This document shows positions 29,428 to 42,371 of a stretch of 64,000 nt of DNA, one piece after another. This DNA is from Rutpela maculata (taxonomy: Eukaryota; Arthropoda; Insecta; Coleoptera; Cerambycidae). Location of the stretch: the NCBI GenBank assembly GCA_936432065.2, contig OW386285.2, positions 175,627,984 to 175,691,983 of the forward strand, written 5' to 3'. The number at the start of each line of letters is the position of its first letter. Position 1 is the stretch's first letter. A model generated the notes under the pieces. That model had not been told where the DNA came from and made no database searches. It saw nothing but the letters and a program-made list of their open reading frames with translations. The translations under genes and the position numbers were made by a program.

Positions 29428-31135
29428 TAGTAGTAGTAGTATTTATTCATCTTTGAAAGTTGTTACAATTTACAAGTATCAACTTATCAGACTAGTCATA
29501 GAGAAACCTTCTCTCAAAAAATTTCATTAAAAGTCCAGGACATGACATAAAAACATATTTAAAAAAATGTATATAAACAAATAAAAGAACATATTTTATA
29601 AAATTAAATGTTTAAAATTGTTTCATTATTTTCACAATATTGAAAGAATTCGTTCACAGTGTAGAAGGTGTTACTTAACAAAATATAAGCCTTAGTCCTG
29701 ATATCTCTGGCATTGTTCACTTTATCACAGAATTTATTTTATTGAGGCATTTTATACCCATATATTCTGGAGAGTGTTGACCAATTGAGAGTCTTGAGTA
29801 AGGTTGATATATATCCTCGCTTCTACGAGTGTAGTATGGATGCACCTCCATTTTTGATGAGCATATTTTTGTTTTTAATTGTATGTAGTAGCAATAGGTA
29901 GATGTATAAACTAGGTAGTGTTAAGATGCTGTACATTCTAAATAATGGTTTACAACTTGAAAGAGGGTGAGATTTACTCATACATCATAAAATCTTTTTT
30001 TGTATCATAAATGCTTTATTCAAGAGGGATGAGGAGTCCCAAAATATCAAGTCATATTGTAGTACTGATTGTACCAATCCATAATAAAGAAGTTTTAGTA
30101 TGTCATAAGTCACAGTGTCTCTTAGTTGTTTTATAATGTAGCAAGTTGTGCTTATCTTTGAGCATATTTCATTTATGTGTGGTTTCCACGTTAACTTTTG
30201 GTCTATATTTAACCCTAAAAATTTTATAATATTTGTACTCTTTATAGATTTATTTTGAACTTTCAAAAGTAGATTGTAATCAAGAGTGATATTTTTTGGC
30301 AGGAATTGCGTGTAAGAGGTTTTGCTTGCGTTTAAGGTAAGACCGTTGTTTGTGAAATAATTTATAATTTCATATGTTGCCTCGTTAGTTCTATGTACAA
30401 GTTCTTTTACACTTTTGCCTTTCATTAATATATTTGTGTCATGCGCATAGAGTATGACACAATCCGATGCACCACATGTTTCAGTTATATCATTTAGGAA
30501 AGTAATAAAAAATAATGGACCTAAAATGGAGCCCTGTGGTACTCCCAAACCATTTTTTATGGTGTCAGATTTATTACCATCCAATACTACTGTCTGGGTT
30601 CTGTCTTGTAAATATGATACAGCCCATTCATGCGCGACTCCTCGAACACCGATATTGAATAACTTTTGAGTTAATAAATTGTCGTCAATAGTATCGAAAG
30701 CACGGCTAAGGTCATAAAAAAGACCCAGAATGTTTTCATGATCGTTGAGAGCATCATAAATAAATTCAAGGCATTGTAGAATTGCCGTATTTGTAGACTT
30801 TTTCTCTCTAAATCCATTTTGATTGTTGTTTAACAAATTAAATGTTTCTAGAAAGTTTATTAGGCGTACACTGTAAGATGACTCGAAAACTTTTGCTAGT
30901 TGACTTTGAACACAAATTGATCGATAATTTGTAATGTCGGTTTTTAAGCCTTTGTTTTTGTAGACTGGAATACATTTTGACTCCTTTAGTGGTTCTGGAA
31001 ATTTTCCACGATTGATTTATTGAATATGAGAGTGGATGGGCAATTTGGCTACTAATAGACTTAAGAACTTTGCCATGGATTCCGTCAATACCTGCAGCAG
31101 CTTTGCTTGTTGTTTTGTTTAATATACTACCTTAT
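29428..31135 (-). mobile_element. 5'-truncated non-LTR retrotransposon
   Basis: Minus-strand element with a TAC-type repeat tail (GTAGTAGTAGTAG on the plus strand at about 29427-29440) and coding sequence upward to about 31135, where SKAAAGIDGIHGKVLKS can be read. Endonuclease and 5' parts are absent. It carries the broken RT gene described separately. Confidence 0.8.
29985..30836 (-). pseudogene. Non-LTR reverse transcriptase with mutated catalytic box
   Basis: A 283-aa uninterrupted part of ORF2: NGFREKKSTNTAI, LGLFYDLSRAFD, GVPQGSILGPLFF, then VILYAHDTNIL. The expected YADD reads YAHD, so one of the two catalytic aspartates is His (minus-strand codon CAT). The thumb follows (FLGLNIDQKLTWKPHI). 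Upstream pieces in other frames (about 31135-30840) carry the fingers region with premature stops. Even apart from truncation, this RT would be inactive. Confidence 0.85.
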
Positions 31136-31292
31136 TTTAAATCCACTCTGATTTTAAGCATATTCATTTTACAATAAAACCAATATGCGGTAAAATTACC
31201 TTGAAATTATATTATTTATAATATTTTGGAGAGTTATACTATAATACTATATTATTAATATTGTCGTTTTTGTTATTGTCTACTAGCCCATT

Positions 31293-32022
31293 GTTATACT
31301 CTTCGCAAATACGAAAACGAAGAGTATATTGCATTTGATCGGCACATTTCTAAAACAGTAAATATCGCTCGCAGACAAAAAATTTTCATATCGTTGTGTT
31401 AGTGAACAAATTCTTAACTTTCAAAATGTCCGTCTGTCCGCCCGTCACGTTTCTTGTAAGCACGATAAGTCAAGAAAGAAAAATCCGATTGTACTGAAAT
31501 TTGGAGAGTAAGTTAGTGTTAGCTAGAGGAAGAACCCTATTGTTTTTGAACAAAATCGATTGGTAAATAAAAATGTTATTAATGATTTAAATTTGAAAAT
31601 TTTTTTTTATTTTTCTGTTTTTGTAATTGAATGGAAATCTGGTGGAATGATATTTCATTTTAATATCTAAATATTTATATATTTTACAAATATACATTTC
31701 ATGATGTAATATACAACCGTGAAAATATGATTTTAGCTCGTGTCTTATAATGTAAAAATTTACATTTTTTTACGTCTAAGGTGGTGGTATAGTTCTCACG
31801 CTTTTGACTCGGGTTCGAAACCCAAATGGGGTTTGGTACGTTTTTTTTTAATTTTTACTTTATTTAACACTTTTACCAGTCTTTTACCAACTAAGTTTAT
31901 AATATAAAATTAAAAATGTCTAAAACTAACATTATTTACAAAAAACTGAGAAGAGTATTCTATAGAATGTGTAACAATTATATAAAAAGTTCAGTGAACA
32001 GGCGAAGAGTACGTTTTTAGCT
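31293..32022 (+). repeat. H2 repeat copy B
   Basis: Starts with the hairpin TACTCTTCG (31297) and CGAAGAGTA (ending 31326), has the GTCCGTCTGTCCGCCCGTC core, and ends GCGAAGAGTACGTTTTTAGCTT at 32022. Near full length and colinear with copy A (15344-16062, opposite strand). Confidence 0.8.
31780..31840 (+). pseudogene. tRNA-like module inside H2 copy B
   Basis: A box GTGGTATAGTTCTCACGC and B box GGTTCGAAACC with a pairing T stem (GGG and CCC). The spacing between boxes is shorter than in a real tRNA. It is of a Gly/Glu/Asp-like type, different from the module in copy A, but placed similarly (about 485 nt from the 5' hairpin). Confidence 0.5.
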
Positions 32023-32694
32023 TGTTTTAGAATTCCATTCTTATTGTCCATTTTATTCCGAAATAAAAAAGTTATTTACAATAAAAGTAACCAAATGTTT
32101 TTATGTTTTTTTCGCCAATATCTTCAGAACTAAACGAGATTATGGCAAATAACTATACATACCTTTTTTGCAAAGCATAAAATTCTCTAAAATGGTTATA
32201 ACAAAAAAAAAACAAAAAACAAAAACAAAAAAGAAACAGTTTAGTTGATAGTTTCGTGTGTACCGGCCGCCAAAGTCTCAAAATTGGCGCATGTTTTTCG
32301 TCATTCTTTGATAGTATAAAAAATCTGTTGTGCCATGAAGTGTTTTTTGAAATCCACAGATAACGTGTAATTTTTTTTAGATTTTTAGTTGCATTTTAAA
32401 CGATCGAGAGAAATCATAACTATCAAAAAATGACGAAAAACAAGTGCTTCGGAACCCCACTTTTGAGACTTTGACGGCTGGTACACACAAACTATCAACT
32501 GTACCGTTTTTTTTTTGTTACATTATTTTAGAAAATTTTATGCTCTGCAAAAAAGTATAGTTATTTGCCGTATCTCGCTTGAAGATATTGACGAAAAAAC
32601 ATAAACAGCCCTTCTATTTTGGTTACTATTATTAGTTACTATTATTGTATTTTTATAAAAAAAAAGATAAGAATAAGAATGGAATTCTAAAACA
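32023..32694. repeat. Small foldback element
   Basis: Inverted arms of about 300 bp from TGTTTTAGAATTCCATTCTT to its inverse at 32694, sharing the ATGTTTTT-CGTCAATATCTTC, GCAAATAACTATAC, AAAATTTTATGC and GTACACACAAACTATCAACT themes. The centre is near 32360. It begins right where H2 copy B ends. No coding capacity. Confidence 0.7.
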
Positions 32695-33283
32695 ATTCCT
32701 TTTTTTATGACGGCGACTTGTGGAAATCAATTTCACAGACACCCCCTTGGATTTAGCTAATATGCTTTGTCTATTAGTTATATACTTTTACTCTTGTGAT
32801 AGCTAGTTAAAAATACATATGTGTGTTCATGTTACATTCACCAATACTTTCTGCCTTTTCCATATTAACTTTGGATGTTAGTGAATTCGTCAAAATAACC
32901 ATATGGATATTGTGTGATATATGCATGAATATATAAATTTTTTTTGATGAGCGGGGGGGAATACAAAAAAAATTTAATCCGAAAAATTTAGACACTTTTT
33001 ACCCAATCTCTTTCAAAATATTAAAAAGACAGTTAAAATTGCCCCCATTACGATCACCGTAGGTCGGGCAAAACTTATTCCAGGACGGGCATTGCCCGTC
33101 CTGGCCCCCCCTAGCTACAGGCCTGATACCAAGGTATTTACACAGGTCAAAAAACAAAATTGACGTTACAAATAAATACAAATACAAGAATTTACAATAT
33201 ATATATATATATATATAAAAAAAATAGGAGTTGTTAATGCGGAACAAAGCTTTATGGCAAACAGAAAAAAATCGTGGGTAAGA

Positions 33284-33368
<85 letters not shown>

Positions 33369-34178
33369 TATAGACGGTATATTGTGTAGCCCGATATATC
33401 GACAGGTCGCTCATAAGCCCGGCATTTCCCGAGTGTATAAATTAACAAACTTATTAAATATGGCGACTGTTGGGCATCCTTTTTAATAGGAAGCCACTAG
33501 AGGTAGCTAATTATTATTTTTCTTTTAGTTATATAAACATGGCATATTTCAGAGCCCGGATATATTTACTGATCGTTTCAAAGCCCGCTGTATATAAGGA
33601 TATAGTTAGCGTTCGTTCTCCGTCCCAGCGATGTTGCCAATATAATCGGGCCTCAGTAGGTTATATTTTTATAATATATATTTCTTTGATGCATGCATCA
33701 TCAAGAAGCACAATATTATATGGTTAGGAGTACATGCTTTACTGTGCCACTGTCATTACTGTTTACAGTAGAGACGCTATTGGAGAGCCAGCTAATAAAG
33801 AAAATATATTCATTTTTTGAACGCCAAAATAATATAACAGTTACGTTTTTTATTTTTGATTGTTATGAATTTCAAGATATATTAAAAGAACTTAATAAAA
33901 TATTAGGTTATTTTTTTATGCAAATAAACATTACTAATTACTAATAATTAATAATGGTTTTACTCCGTGGTAGGCCTATAAATATTTAAATATTTTGAAT
34001 TTGTCATCATTTTTTGGTTTTCCACTTTTAAAGTATTCCCTCATTCACATTAAATAAAAAGATGAAAAGGGTTAGAAATTAAATTACGTTTATTTACCTA
34101 ACAGAGATATACAAAAAGAATTGTATTAATAGTACAGAAATATTAGGTATAGTAGTAAAAGAATCCCTTGATGTAATT
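32695..34178. other. Microsatellite-rich stretch without a gene
   Basis: Contains a 78-bp TA run, a short inverted GCCCGTCCTGG block at about 33075-33105, and CCCGATATAT / AGCCCGG words on the right side of the TA run (33390-33430). Long IYIYIY-type frames are only the TA repeat translated. Confidence 0.5.
33289..33366. repeat. (TA)n microsatellite
   Basis: Uninterrupted TA dinucleotides over 78 bp. A shorter TA run lies at about 33199-33217. Confidence 0.95.
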
Positions 34179-34857
34179 TTACTTCCACATCCAGTGGAAG
34201 TATAGTAACGACAAAAAATTTTTTAAAAATTTTTATTGTTCAAATAGGCTTAGAATGTCACGAAACGTCGAGATTTTAAGTTTGAGCGAAAAAAAATTTC
34301 TGTCTGTCTGTCGGTCTGTAACTTTTTTTTGTGCGCACGTTTACTCTGGAACCGTTTGAGATATTGACTTGAAATTTGGTACACGTATGTACTTTAACGG
34401 GATCTAGAACTAGATTATATTTTCATCTTGTTCCGTCGAAGGGTTGGAGGGTAAATTTGGGGAAAATAGGTAAATCAAGCAGGTAAGAGTCCATAAAATT
34501 GGTATTTAGTTTATACAAGAGACCATAGTCTCAAAAAAAATTTTGGCATTAGCCACCCCCACACCATTATTAAAGGGGATGAAAAAAAATTGTGATTTAG
34601 TGTGTGTAGAAGAACCAGAAACCTCAAAATGTTTTTTTTCTTCATCCACCCCCACTACCATCCCCTATCACCACCCCCACCCCGCTACCGATGTGTGGTA
34701 TCGTTTTATAGGTTTTTGGGGTAGAGGATTTCAAATATTATATTATTAAAGTTCCATAAACTATTATTTCCACATACAAAATTTTTTCGCTGTGAGTGAC
34801 TTGAATAAGAATCTGAATGTGGAAGTAGTGATTCCTTGGGCAGCGGTTTTTCTTTTG
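34179..34857 (+). repeat. H1 repeat copy b, full length
   Basis: Starts ACTTCCACATCCAGTGGAAG (a hairpin), has the TCTGTCTGTCTGTCGGTCTG core, a C-rich block (CACCCCCACCCCG), and ends GAATGTGGAAGTAGTGATTC then TTGGGCAGCGGTTTTT. Preceded by TT and followed by a T run. Confidence 0.85.
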
Positions 34858-36395
34858 AAAGTGTACTTATTTTTTGAGACAGCAAGTGACCCTTGTGTTT
34901 CCGAGTATACAGGTCAAATATGAGCAGAAATTGATTGCCATCAAATAAAAACAAAGCATGAAATTCTCTTTGAAGTATTTAAAATTTTTTTATTTTATTT
35001 TATTTCACTGTGACTATACTTATAGGCTTAATATTAAAAAAAGTTATTACAATGTCCCAAGTTAACATCAATTGAGAGTTGCATTTTATGAAATAAGTTT
35101 TCAGATTCAGTTTATCCCACTGTGCAAAGACGGATACTTCTAGTTCTTTTAATTTGCTCATCAGAAAGTACTGTGATACTGTGAAGACGTAAGAAGGCGC
35201 AGTTTGAACTTGAAAATAGGCATAGAATGTGCATTAATATGCTTCCGTGACCTCCGTGAGGTTTCGTTGTTACGAGCTGAATTTTATATAAAACGAATAA
35301 TTATATATGCAATATAGTAATAATAACAATAAGTAATAATTATATAAGTTTCAAAAGACCATCAAAAAGCGTCATGTGCAAAAGAGCATTAAAGTTAAAA
35401 ACTAGTTAAGCGAATAGTGGAAAAAATAAATAAATTGCGATTTTTCATAAAATGTTTTGTAGAGGAAAAATTTCCTTATGGCTTTCAAATAATACATTTT
35501 ACATCGGATCTTACGGGAGAACGTAACTTAAAACCGCAATAATATCTCGGTTTGAAATGCTTTAAAATTTAATTCAATTTAGACAACTTGCGTCTCCATC
35601 GTATTATCTCCGAAATGTAGGCTCAAATCAAAACTTTGAACTCTTTACAAAAATCTTATTTATCTTTTCCAAACGCAATAGTGTATGATTTATAATTTTG
35701 CGACTAATAATAAATAAGATACAACTAAATGTAATGCGATGCAAATTTCCTATGATCCGTTTGAACCCGTCTAGTAGGCGACCCCACTCTAAGAACACAT
35801 TTTGCATTTCACTATTTTCATAGCTCCGTTGCATGTTATAAAAAAATATATATAGTATATTTTTGTTTCAAGTTAAAAGTCGAAAAAAATAAACATTTGA
35901 TACGCCGTAACCTCTACAAATCTTATTTTTATGCGCATGTTTGAGAGCCGAGCACTCTACTAACAGAATACACGTAATGAAAAAGTTTAAGTATATAAAA
36001 CATTTTATACTATTAATCGCATTAGTTATTCTGTTAGTAATCGTTTACCTTTATTGTTTTATTTTGTACCAATTTTTTTCTAAATTTCTTTAAAAATTTC
36101 CCATCTATGAACGTTAGTTCGCGCAGATGGAAACGGCAGCGCTATGACCTAATGTTTCAAATTGTTTTAACATAGAATATTACCTACCCTCTTACTTTAT
36201 TTTTCTACCATCTCTGACCAAAACATTTGTAATTCTATATTCACTAAGCATTATTAACTTAAAGGTTGCAAAGATCGTGATATACCAGGCAATTAAGGTA
36301 GGCGCATGATGCTGTCAAGCGCACTATGCAGGGAGACCGACAAGAAATATAGTTCCAAATGGCCTTCATAAAAATATATGTCTTCATAAATAAGA
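34858..36395. other. Gene-free AT-rich stretch
   Basis: No gene or recognisable element. A 68-codon minus-strand frame (35628-35834) has no domain I know. Confidence 0.4.
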
Positions 36396-36905
36396 ACCGC
36401 TGCCTAAGGAATCACTACTTCCATATCCAGATGTCCTATCAAAATGTCTCTTACAGCGAAAAATAGTTTGATGCTATATTTGCACTCCACTATATGGAAA
36501 TAATTATTCATGTAAGTTTAATAATATAATAAATTTGAAATCGTCTACCTCAAAAATCCATAAAATGATATATATTCCACGTCGCGTCGGTCGTAGGGCT
36601 GGTAGGATTGGCTGATGACAAAAATTGTTGAGACGTTGACTTCCTCCTAAATACAGTAATTTCCAATTTCACGGACTCTTACTTGTTTGCTTTACTTATT
36701 TATCCCCATTTATGTCCATTTACCCCCATCCGATCCTTCAATGGAAAAAGATCAAAATATAATTTACTTCCAGATCTCGCTATAATACATAAATGTACAA
36801 AATTTTAAGTTAATATCATAAAGAGTTCCAGAGTAATACTGCACACAAAAAAGTTACAGACAGACCGACAGATAGAAATTAGTTTTCTGCTTAAACTTAA
36901 AATGA
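36396..36905 (-). repeat. H1 repeat copy c, internally deleted
   Basis: Starts on the plus strand with ACCGCTGCCTAAGGAATCAC and carries the inverse H1 body to AGACAGACCGACAGATAG. The 5' hairpin end is lost. Confidence 0.75.
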
Positions 36906-37444
36906 GATTATTATAAATTTTGATTGTGTATTTCTACTTTATAAATTGATTTAATGTAAAATACGTAATAAAATTATTTTTAATGTGAGAGTGCCCATAA
37001 AGCATAAAAAAGTTTTTTTCTTGTCTAAAGGTCATTTCTAGCAATTTGTTAGGTAAAATTATTGTTTAAACATTTCGGTTTTCAGCAGTCCGAACCTTAA
37101 ATGGTTAATTGAAGTTCCCTTATTACATATTACATTGAAATCACCGTTTTGCATCACTTTCAACACTTCATTTACAATGAAGAATTAGTAACATTTACAT
37201 TTTTGACAATGTTTTTCCACAGTAACCTTATGATTTTTTTACACCTTTTTTTTTACATCTTAAAGTAACGGTTTCAACGAAAAAAATACCGTTCTGAAAT
37301 TTTCAAAAATCACAACCTTGGTAATCAACTTTTTTGATTGGAAATTAGGCCTTTTGTTCAAATTAAATCCGCAAAAATTATGCCTCAAAAAAATTACAGC
37401 TTTTTTGAGGTACAAAAATTTACATTTTCACCGAATTTCATCAA
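36906..37444. other. No feature seen
   Basis: AT-rich sequence between H1 copies; nothing coding or repeated recognised. Confidence 0.4.
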
Positions 37445-37793
37445 AATTGCTAAGGTCTCAAAAAATTTTTTGGCATTAGCCACCCTCATTATTAAAAAAG
37501 GTGAAAATATAAAATTGTGATTTAGTGTGTGTACAAGAATCAAAGGCCTCAACATTTTTTTTACTTTATCCACCTCCAATACCACCACCTCCACCACCAC
37601 TACCGATGTGGCATATCGTTTTATGGGTTTTTGGGGTTGACGATTTCAAATATTATATTATTAAAGTTCCATACACAATTATTTGCACATAGTGGAGTGC
37701 AAATAATATAGTATCAAAATTTTTTCGTTGTGAGAGATAAATAGAGATAGAAAATATGGATATAGAGGTAGTAATTTCTTGGGCAGCGGTTTT
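37445..37793 (+). repeat. H1 repeat copy d, 3' half
   Basis: From TAAGGTCTCAAAAAATTTTT to TTGGGCAGCGGTTTTTG. The 5' half is absent. Confidence 0.75.
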
Positions 37794-38409
37794 TGATTTA
37801 GTTTTTAAAAATGTTAAAATTTTAAATTATTTAGTTGACTGCACTCAGGCGAAAAAAACAAGTTGTTAGGAAATCGATTGAACCTGAATGGATTTGCCTA
37901 AAAACTATTTTAATGCTCTGTAATCATTAATGAAGCTTTCTACCACGTTTCTTTGCCCGCTAGCTCTTTTTTTTTCCTGTGAAAAATTATGTTGAAAATG
38001 TTATAATTGAAAAAATTTTGCTAATTACGAACAGTGTTAAAAAAAATGACGACTCCAAAATGGACGATTTTAAGACCAGAATTGTGCAAAATGAAAGAAT
38101 ATTTTATATCAAAGTTTAAATATTATTGCATAGGTTTTTATTAGGCATTTATTATTTTTAATAATTAAAATGATTAAAATACAAAGTTGTGGATAAAAAT
38201 GCCCGATTTAAGACCAAAATCATGTAATGCTCGTAAAATTGTCTGAAACATAAGTAATTGTAAATGTTCAATTAATAAAGTTAAAATATTATAATATGAG
38301 GATTTATTAATAAATTTTAAAGTGTATTTTAAATAGAAAACATTCATTATTATAAAATTGCAATTTGTAGAAAAGGGTTAAAAACAGAAGCATAAATGAA
38401 ATTCTGCAT
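37794..38409. other. No feature seen
   Basis: AT-rich. Two similar phrases (ATGGACGATTTTAAGACC and ATGCCCGATTTAAGACC, at about 38060 and 38200) suggest a small old duplication. Confidence 0.35.
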
Positions 38410-38620
38410 TTGTTTTTGTTCAAATAGGCTTATAATGTCATAAAATGTCGAGATTTAAAATTTGAGGAAAAAAAATCTGCCTGTCGGTCCATAACTTAAT
38501 TATTAAAGGGGGTGAGAAAAAAAATGTGATTTAGTGTGTATACAAAAACCAAAGATCTCAAATTATTTTTACCTCATCCACCCACACCACCGTACCATAA
38601 TTACTGAACATTTTGGTCAA
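38410..38620 (+). repeat. H1 repeat copy e, internally deleted
   Basis: GTTCAAATAGGCTTATAATG and the CTGTCGGTC core are joined directly to the ATTATTAAAGGGGGTGAG block, skipping about 200 bp of the consensus. Confidence 0.65.
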
Positions 38621-38939
38621 ATTATTTTTCTTCCATGTACTTTATCCGTCGGTTCTTTAAACTAAAGTCACCTTCTTATATTTACTCAAGATATTGCTGG
38701 TATAATCAACGGGATGAAAAGCAAAGTGTGTTGCGTAATAAAGCACAAAGTAATAAAGCTTACACATAATTATATATCATTTAACTAGAATTAGAAATCC
38801 CTTATCGTAAAGTGGTGAATTTCCCGAACAAATGAAAATTGCAATGACTTTCCCATTATTGGCATTTAAACGTAGACTTTCAACACATTTTTGTCTAAAC
38901 ACGACGATTTTCAAGAGCGTGTACGTTGAAACAGAAAAA

Positions 38940-39633
38940 AAAACCGCTGCCCAAGGAATCACTACTTCCACATCCAGATTCTCTATCCAAGTCACTCACA
39001 ACGAAAACAACTTTGTATGTAAAAATAATTGTTTATGGAACTTTAATAATATAATATTTGAAATCCTCTACCCCAAAAACCCCTAAAACGATACCCCACA
39101 TCGGTAGTGGGGTGGGGGGTGGTGATAGGGGTGGATGAAGTAAAAAAATATTTTGAGGTTTCTGGTTCCTGTACATAGGTACACTAAATCACATTTTTTT
39201 TTCATCCTCTTTAATAAGGGGGTGGGGGGTGGTAATCGGGGGGGGGGGGGGTTATGCCAAATTTTTTTTTGAGACCTTAGCTTCTCTTGTATATACTAAA
39301 TACCAATTTTATGGACTCTTACCTGCTTGATTGACCTATTTACCCCAAATTTACTCCAATTTACCCCCCAACCCTTCGACGGAACAAGATGAAAATATAA
39401 TCTAGTTCTAGATCTCGTTAAAGTATATATGTGTACCAAATTTCAAGTCAATATCTTAAACGGTTCCAGAGTAAACGTGCGCACAAAAAAAGTTACAGAC
39501 CGACAGACAGAAATTTTTTTTTACTCAAACTTAAAATCTCGACGTTTCATGACATTTTAAGCCTATTTGGACAATAAAAATTTTTAAAAAATTTTTTGTC
39601 GTTACTATACTTCCACTGGACGTGGAAGTAATA
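38940..39633 (-). repeat. H1 repeat copy f, full length
   Basis: Inverse of the full repeat: AAACCGCTGCCCAAGGAATC at the plus-strand left end and CTTCCACTGGACGTGGAAG at the right. The C-rich block has become a G run (about 39230-39251). Confidence 0.85.
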
Positions 39634-39771
39634 CAAAATTAAATTTGCTTCAAGTTTGGCAGTAGGTATTTTTTACATTAAATTTTTTTACTGAACGATC
39701 GCGTAAGTTTAGTATTTTTTTGAGTCAAATGAAATAAACCAAACAGTATTTCTGAGATAAATGTTATACCA

Positions 39772-40200
39772 AACTACTTCCACATCCAGATTTTCTGTCC
39801 AAATTTCTCACAACGAATAAAATTTGATATTACATTTGCACTTCATTAAGTGAAAATAAATTGTTTATGGAACTTTAATCATATAATATTTGAAATCGTC
39901 GATGCAAAAACCCATAAAACGATGTGTCACATCGGTAGTTGAAAATGGTGATAGCGGGGTACATGAAATTTAAAAAAATGCTAAGGTCTTTGGTTTTTTA
40001 CACACACTAAATCGCAATTTTATTTTCTTCACCTCTGTTAATATTGGTGTGAGAGTGGAGGTGGTAATGGGGTGGCTAATGCTAATCAATTTTTTCATTT
40101 ACCCCAATTCACCCCCCCAACCATTCAACGGAATAAGATAAAAAGATAAAAATATAATCAATATCGTAAACAATTCCAGAGTAATTGTGTGCGGAGTACA
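39772..40200 (-). repeat. H1 repeat copy g, truncated
   Basis: From ACTTCCACATCCAGATTTTC to GAGTAATTGTGTGCGGAG on the plus strand. It lacks the TTGGGCAGCGG terminus and the 5' hairpin. Confidence 0.75.
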
Positions 40201-40868
40201 ACAAATAAACAAAGCATTTATTTTATATTTTGTTCTTATTCTAAATTCTCTCTCTTGCGATATAAATGCTATACTTATATTTTTAAGCTCTCTATTTGAA
40301 ATTCTGTATAAGAATTCGAAACACATTTTAAGATGTTTAAGATGCTTACAACTATTTTTCTTTCATAGCACTATGCAACTTAAATTATAATTCTTAGTAG
40401 GTATAAATTTTTGAATTTAGATAAATTGTTCGAATATGATACAATACCTGTGAACTTTCGGACTAACAATTAATTCGAATAAAGAGCTTTCTTTCATCGA
40501 TTGTGACTTCATGAAGAAAGTATTTAAGAGGAAATAAGAATCGAACGTTATCGATCCATTGCAACGCTGCCAAATATCGGGCTATATAACGTGCGATGAA
40601 TATCAGCTGTATAAGAGGCTTGGATATACAGGAACAGCGCCGCCTGACTCAGTAGTGCTGAACTAAAAGTGTATCTCGGAACATGAAAATATGACTTTTT
40701 GAAGCCCACCCCAAAATTTTGTAGGAAGGAAGCTAACATGATTTGTGGCCTCTTAGTGATGATATACATGGGGGTACGTTGATGAGCCCGACCCCGGGCT
40801 TGACAGCGTCAAATCGGGCTACACTACAACCGCTCAGTGTATGAAATGGGCCTGTATATGACCATGCA
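40201..40868. other. No gene; GGGCT-word region
   Basis: Contains ATCGGGCTATATAA (about 40577) and CCCGACCCCGGGCTTG (about 40787), words also found beside the TA run at 33.4 kb. No coding evidence. Confidence 0.4.
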
Positions 40869-40911
40869 TATCTCTATATATTTATATTTATATATATATA
40901 TATATATATAC

Positions 40912-40980
<69 letters not shown>

Positions 40981-41165
40981 AGGTATCCGTTGGCATCCTA
41001 CCTAATAACGTTCTCACTTGGCATCCACTAATATACACACTGATATACACAAAATTTATTTAAAGGCTAAGTTAGCATCCTACCTATTTTACGGTTTAAT
41101 TGGTGTCCTTATGAATATTTTAATCGATGCGTAAAATGACACCCGAATATAAAAATTACAGGTTT
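40869..41165. repeat. (TA)n tract followed by GGCATCC-word repeat
   Basis: A TA microsatellite with a short CATA interruption (about 40879-40980) leads into AGGTATCCGTTGGCATCC. Spaced variants follow: CTTGGCATCCACTAA, GTTAGCATCCTACC and TTGGTGTCCTT. The inverse arrangement occurs at 52.5-52.65 kb. Confidence 0.65.
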
Positions 41166-41502
41166 AACTGACTTCCTTTATCGTATTTGCCTAGAAGAAT
41201 ATTATTACAATCTGCAGTCTGTCGACGTATAAGTAAATAAGGAAATCTCATCCTGTGAGAATACTAATTTATGTCACAATTTAAGTTTCGAAACATGAAG
41301 TTCGCATAAAAGTGAATTACTTTTTATTTGCTTATAATTGTTATAAAACATATTCTTTATGGGATTTGGCAAACAGTAGAAAAAACAATCTGTATGAACT
41401 AAAAAGAAAATCTATCTGCAAAGATTGGAAATTAATTTTGTAAATAGTTTTTCTTTTTAGTTCTCACAGATAGTTTTTTTCTGCTATTTGTCAATTTATC
41501 AA

Positions 41503-42371
41503 ATTTTCTGTACGAGATAGGACAGGGTGCTGTAAAGAAATATTATTCAGAAAAATAAAACTGAATTTGTTAAAATTTTGCTCACTTGCAAAGTGACCCT
41601 ATAAGGGTAAAGTTGGAGTATCACGTATTTTTAACGTTTATTATTATTTATTTGAGTTCTCTTTTACACAAATTATTATTAATTAATCACCTTCTAGATT
41701 GTGTTAATATTTTAATGCTTTTCAAATGTATTAGACAATTATAAGTTATTCAAAAAATTATATTTTGCTATAAATTTGTAACATTTCCAACTTTTTTTAA
41801 ATTTCACAATAGTTCAAAGAATACGAATTAATAATTATTTTTTCAATTACACCCCCCATGAGAATTATTGGGCCTCAAAATTACCCCACAAGGACAAAAG
41901 TAGAGTATCATGTATTTCTAGCATTTATTGTTATTTATTTGCGACTCTTTTTGCAGAAATTATTTTTAATTAGTCTCAGAAATGTTCTTTATTTTAAATA
42001 TGAGCAGAAAGTCGATGAAAAGTTCAAAATTTCTTAAAACCTGCACAACTCTAGCTCTGTTCTGAAGAAAGTTGGCAATAAACAGGAATAAGTTGCTTAA
42101 ATAATTTGCAGGTTTCAAACTCTTAATAAACAAAATTGTGAAACTAAAAAAAGATGGAAATGCTACAAATTTGTAACAAAACGTAATTGCTTAAATAAAT
42201 TATAATTATTTAAGTAAATTAAAATTGTTTAAACAATTTGAAAAACCTTAAAATATTAAGACAAACTGAAATCTGACTAATTCAAAATTATTTTTATAAA
42301 AAAATCTCAAATAAACAATACTCATTCTGAATAATTCTTTCTAAGACTTTGTCCTATCTCTTACAGAAAAT
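41503..42371. mobile_element. TIR element (MITE-like, about 0.87 kb)
   Basis: The left end ATTTTCTGTACGAGATAGGA and the right end, inverse ATTTTCTGTAAGAGATAGGA, are TIRs of about 50 bp. Inside, a direct duplication 283 bp apart (41612-41690 and 41895-41975, GAGTATCAYGTATTT) has diverged. No coding frame. Confidence 0.65.

Noticed and set aside
33166..33486. Frames rich in IYIYIY
   Set aside because: Translation of the TA microsatellite.
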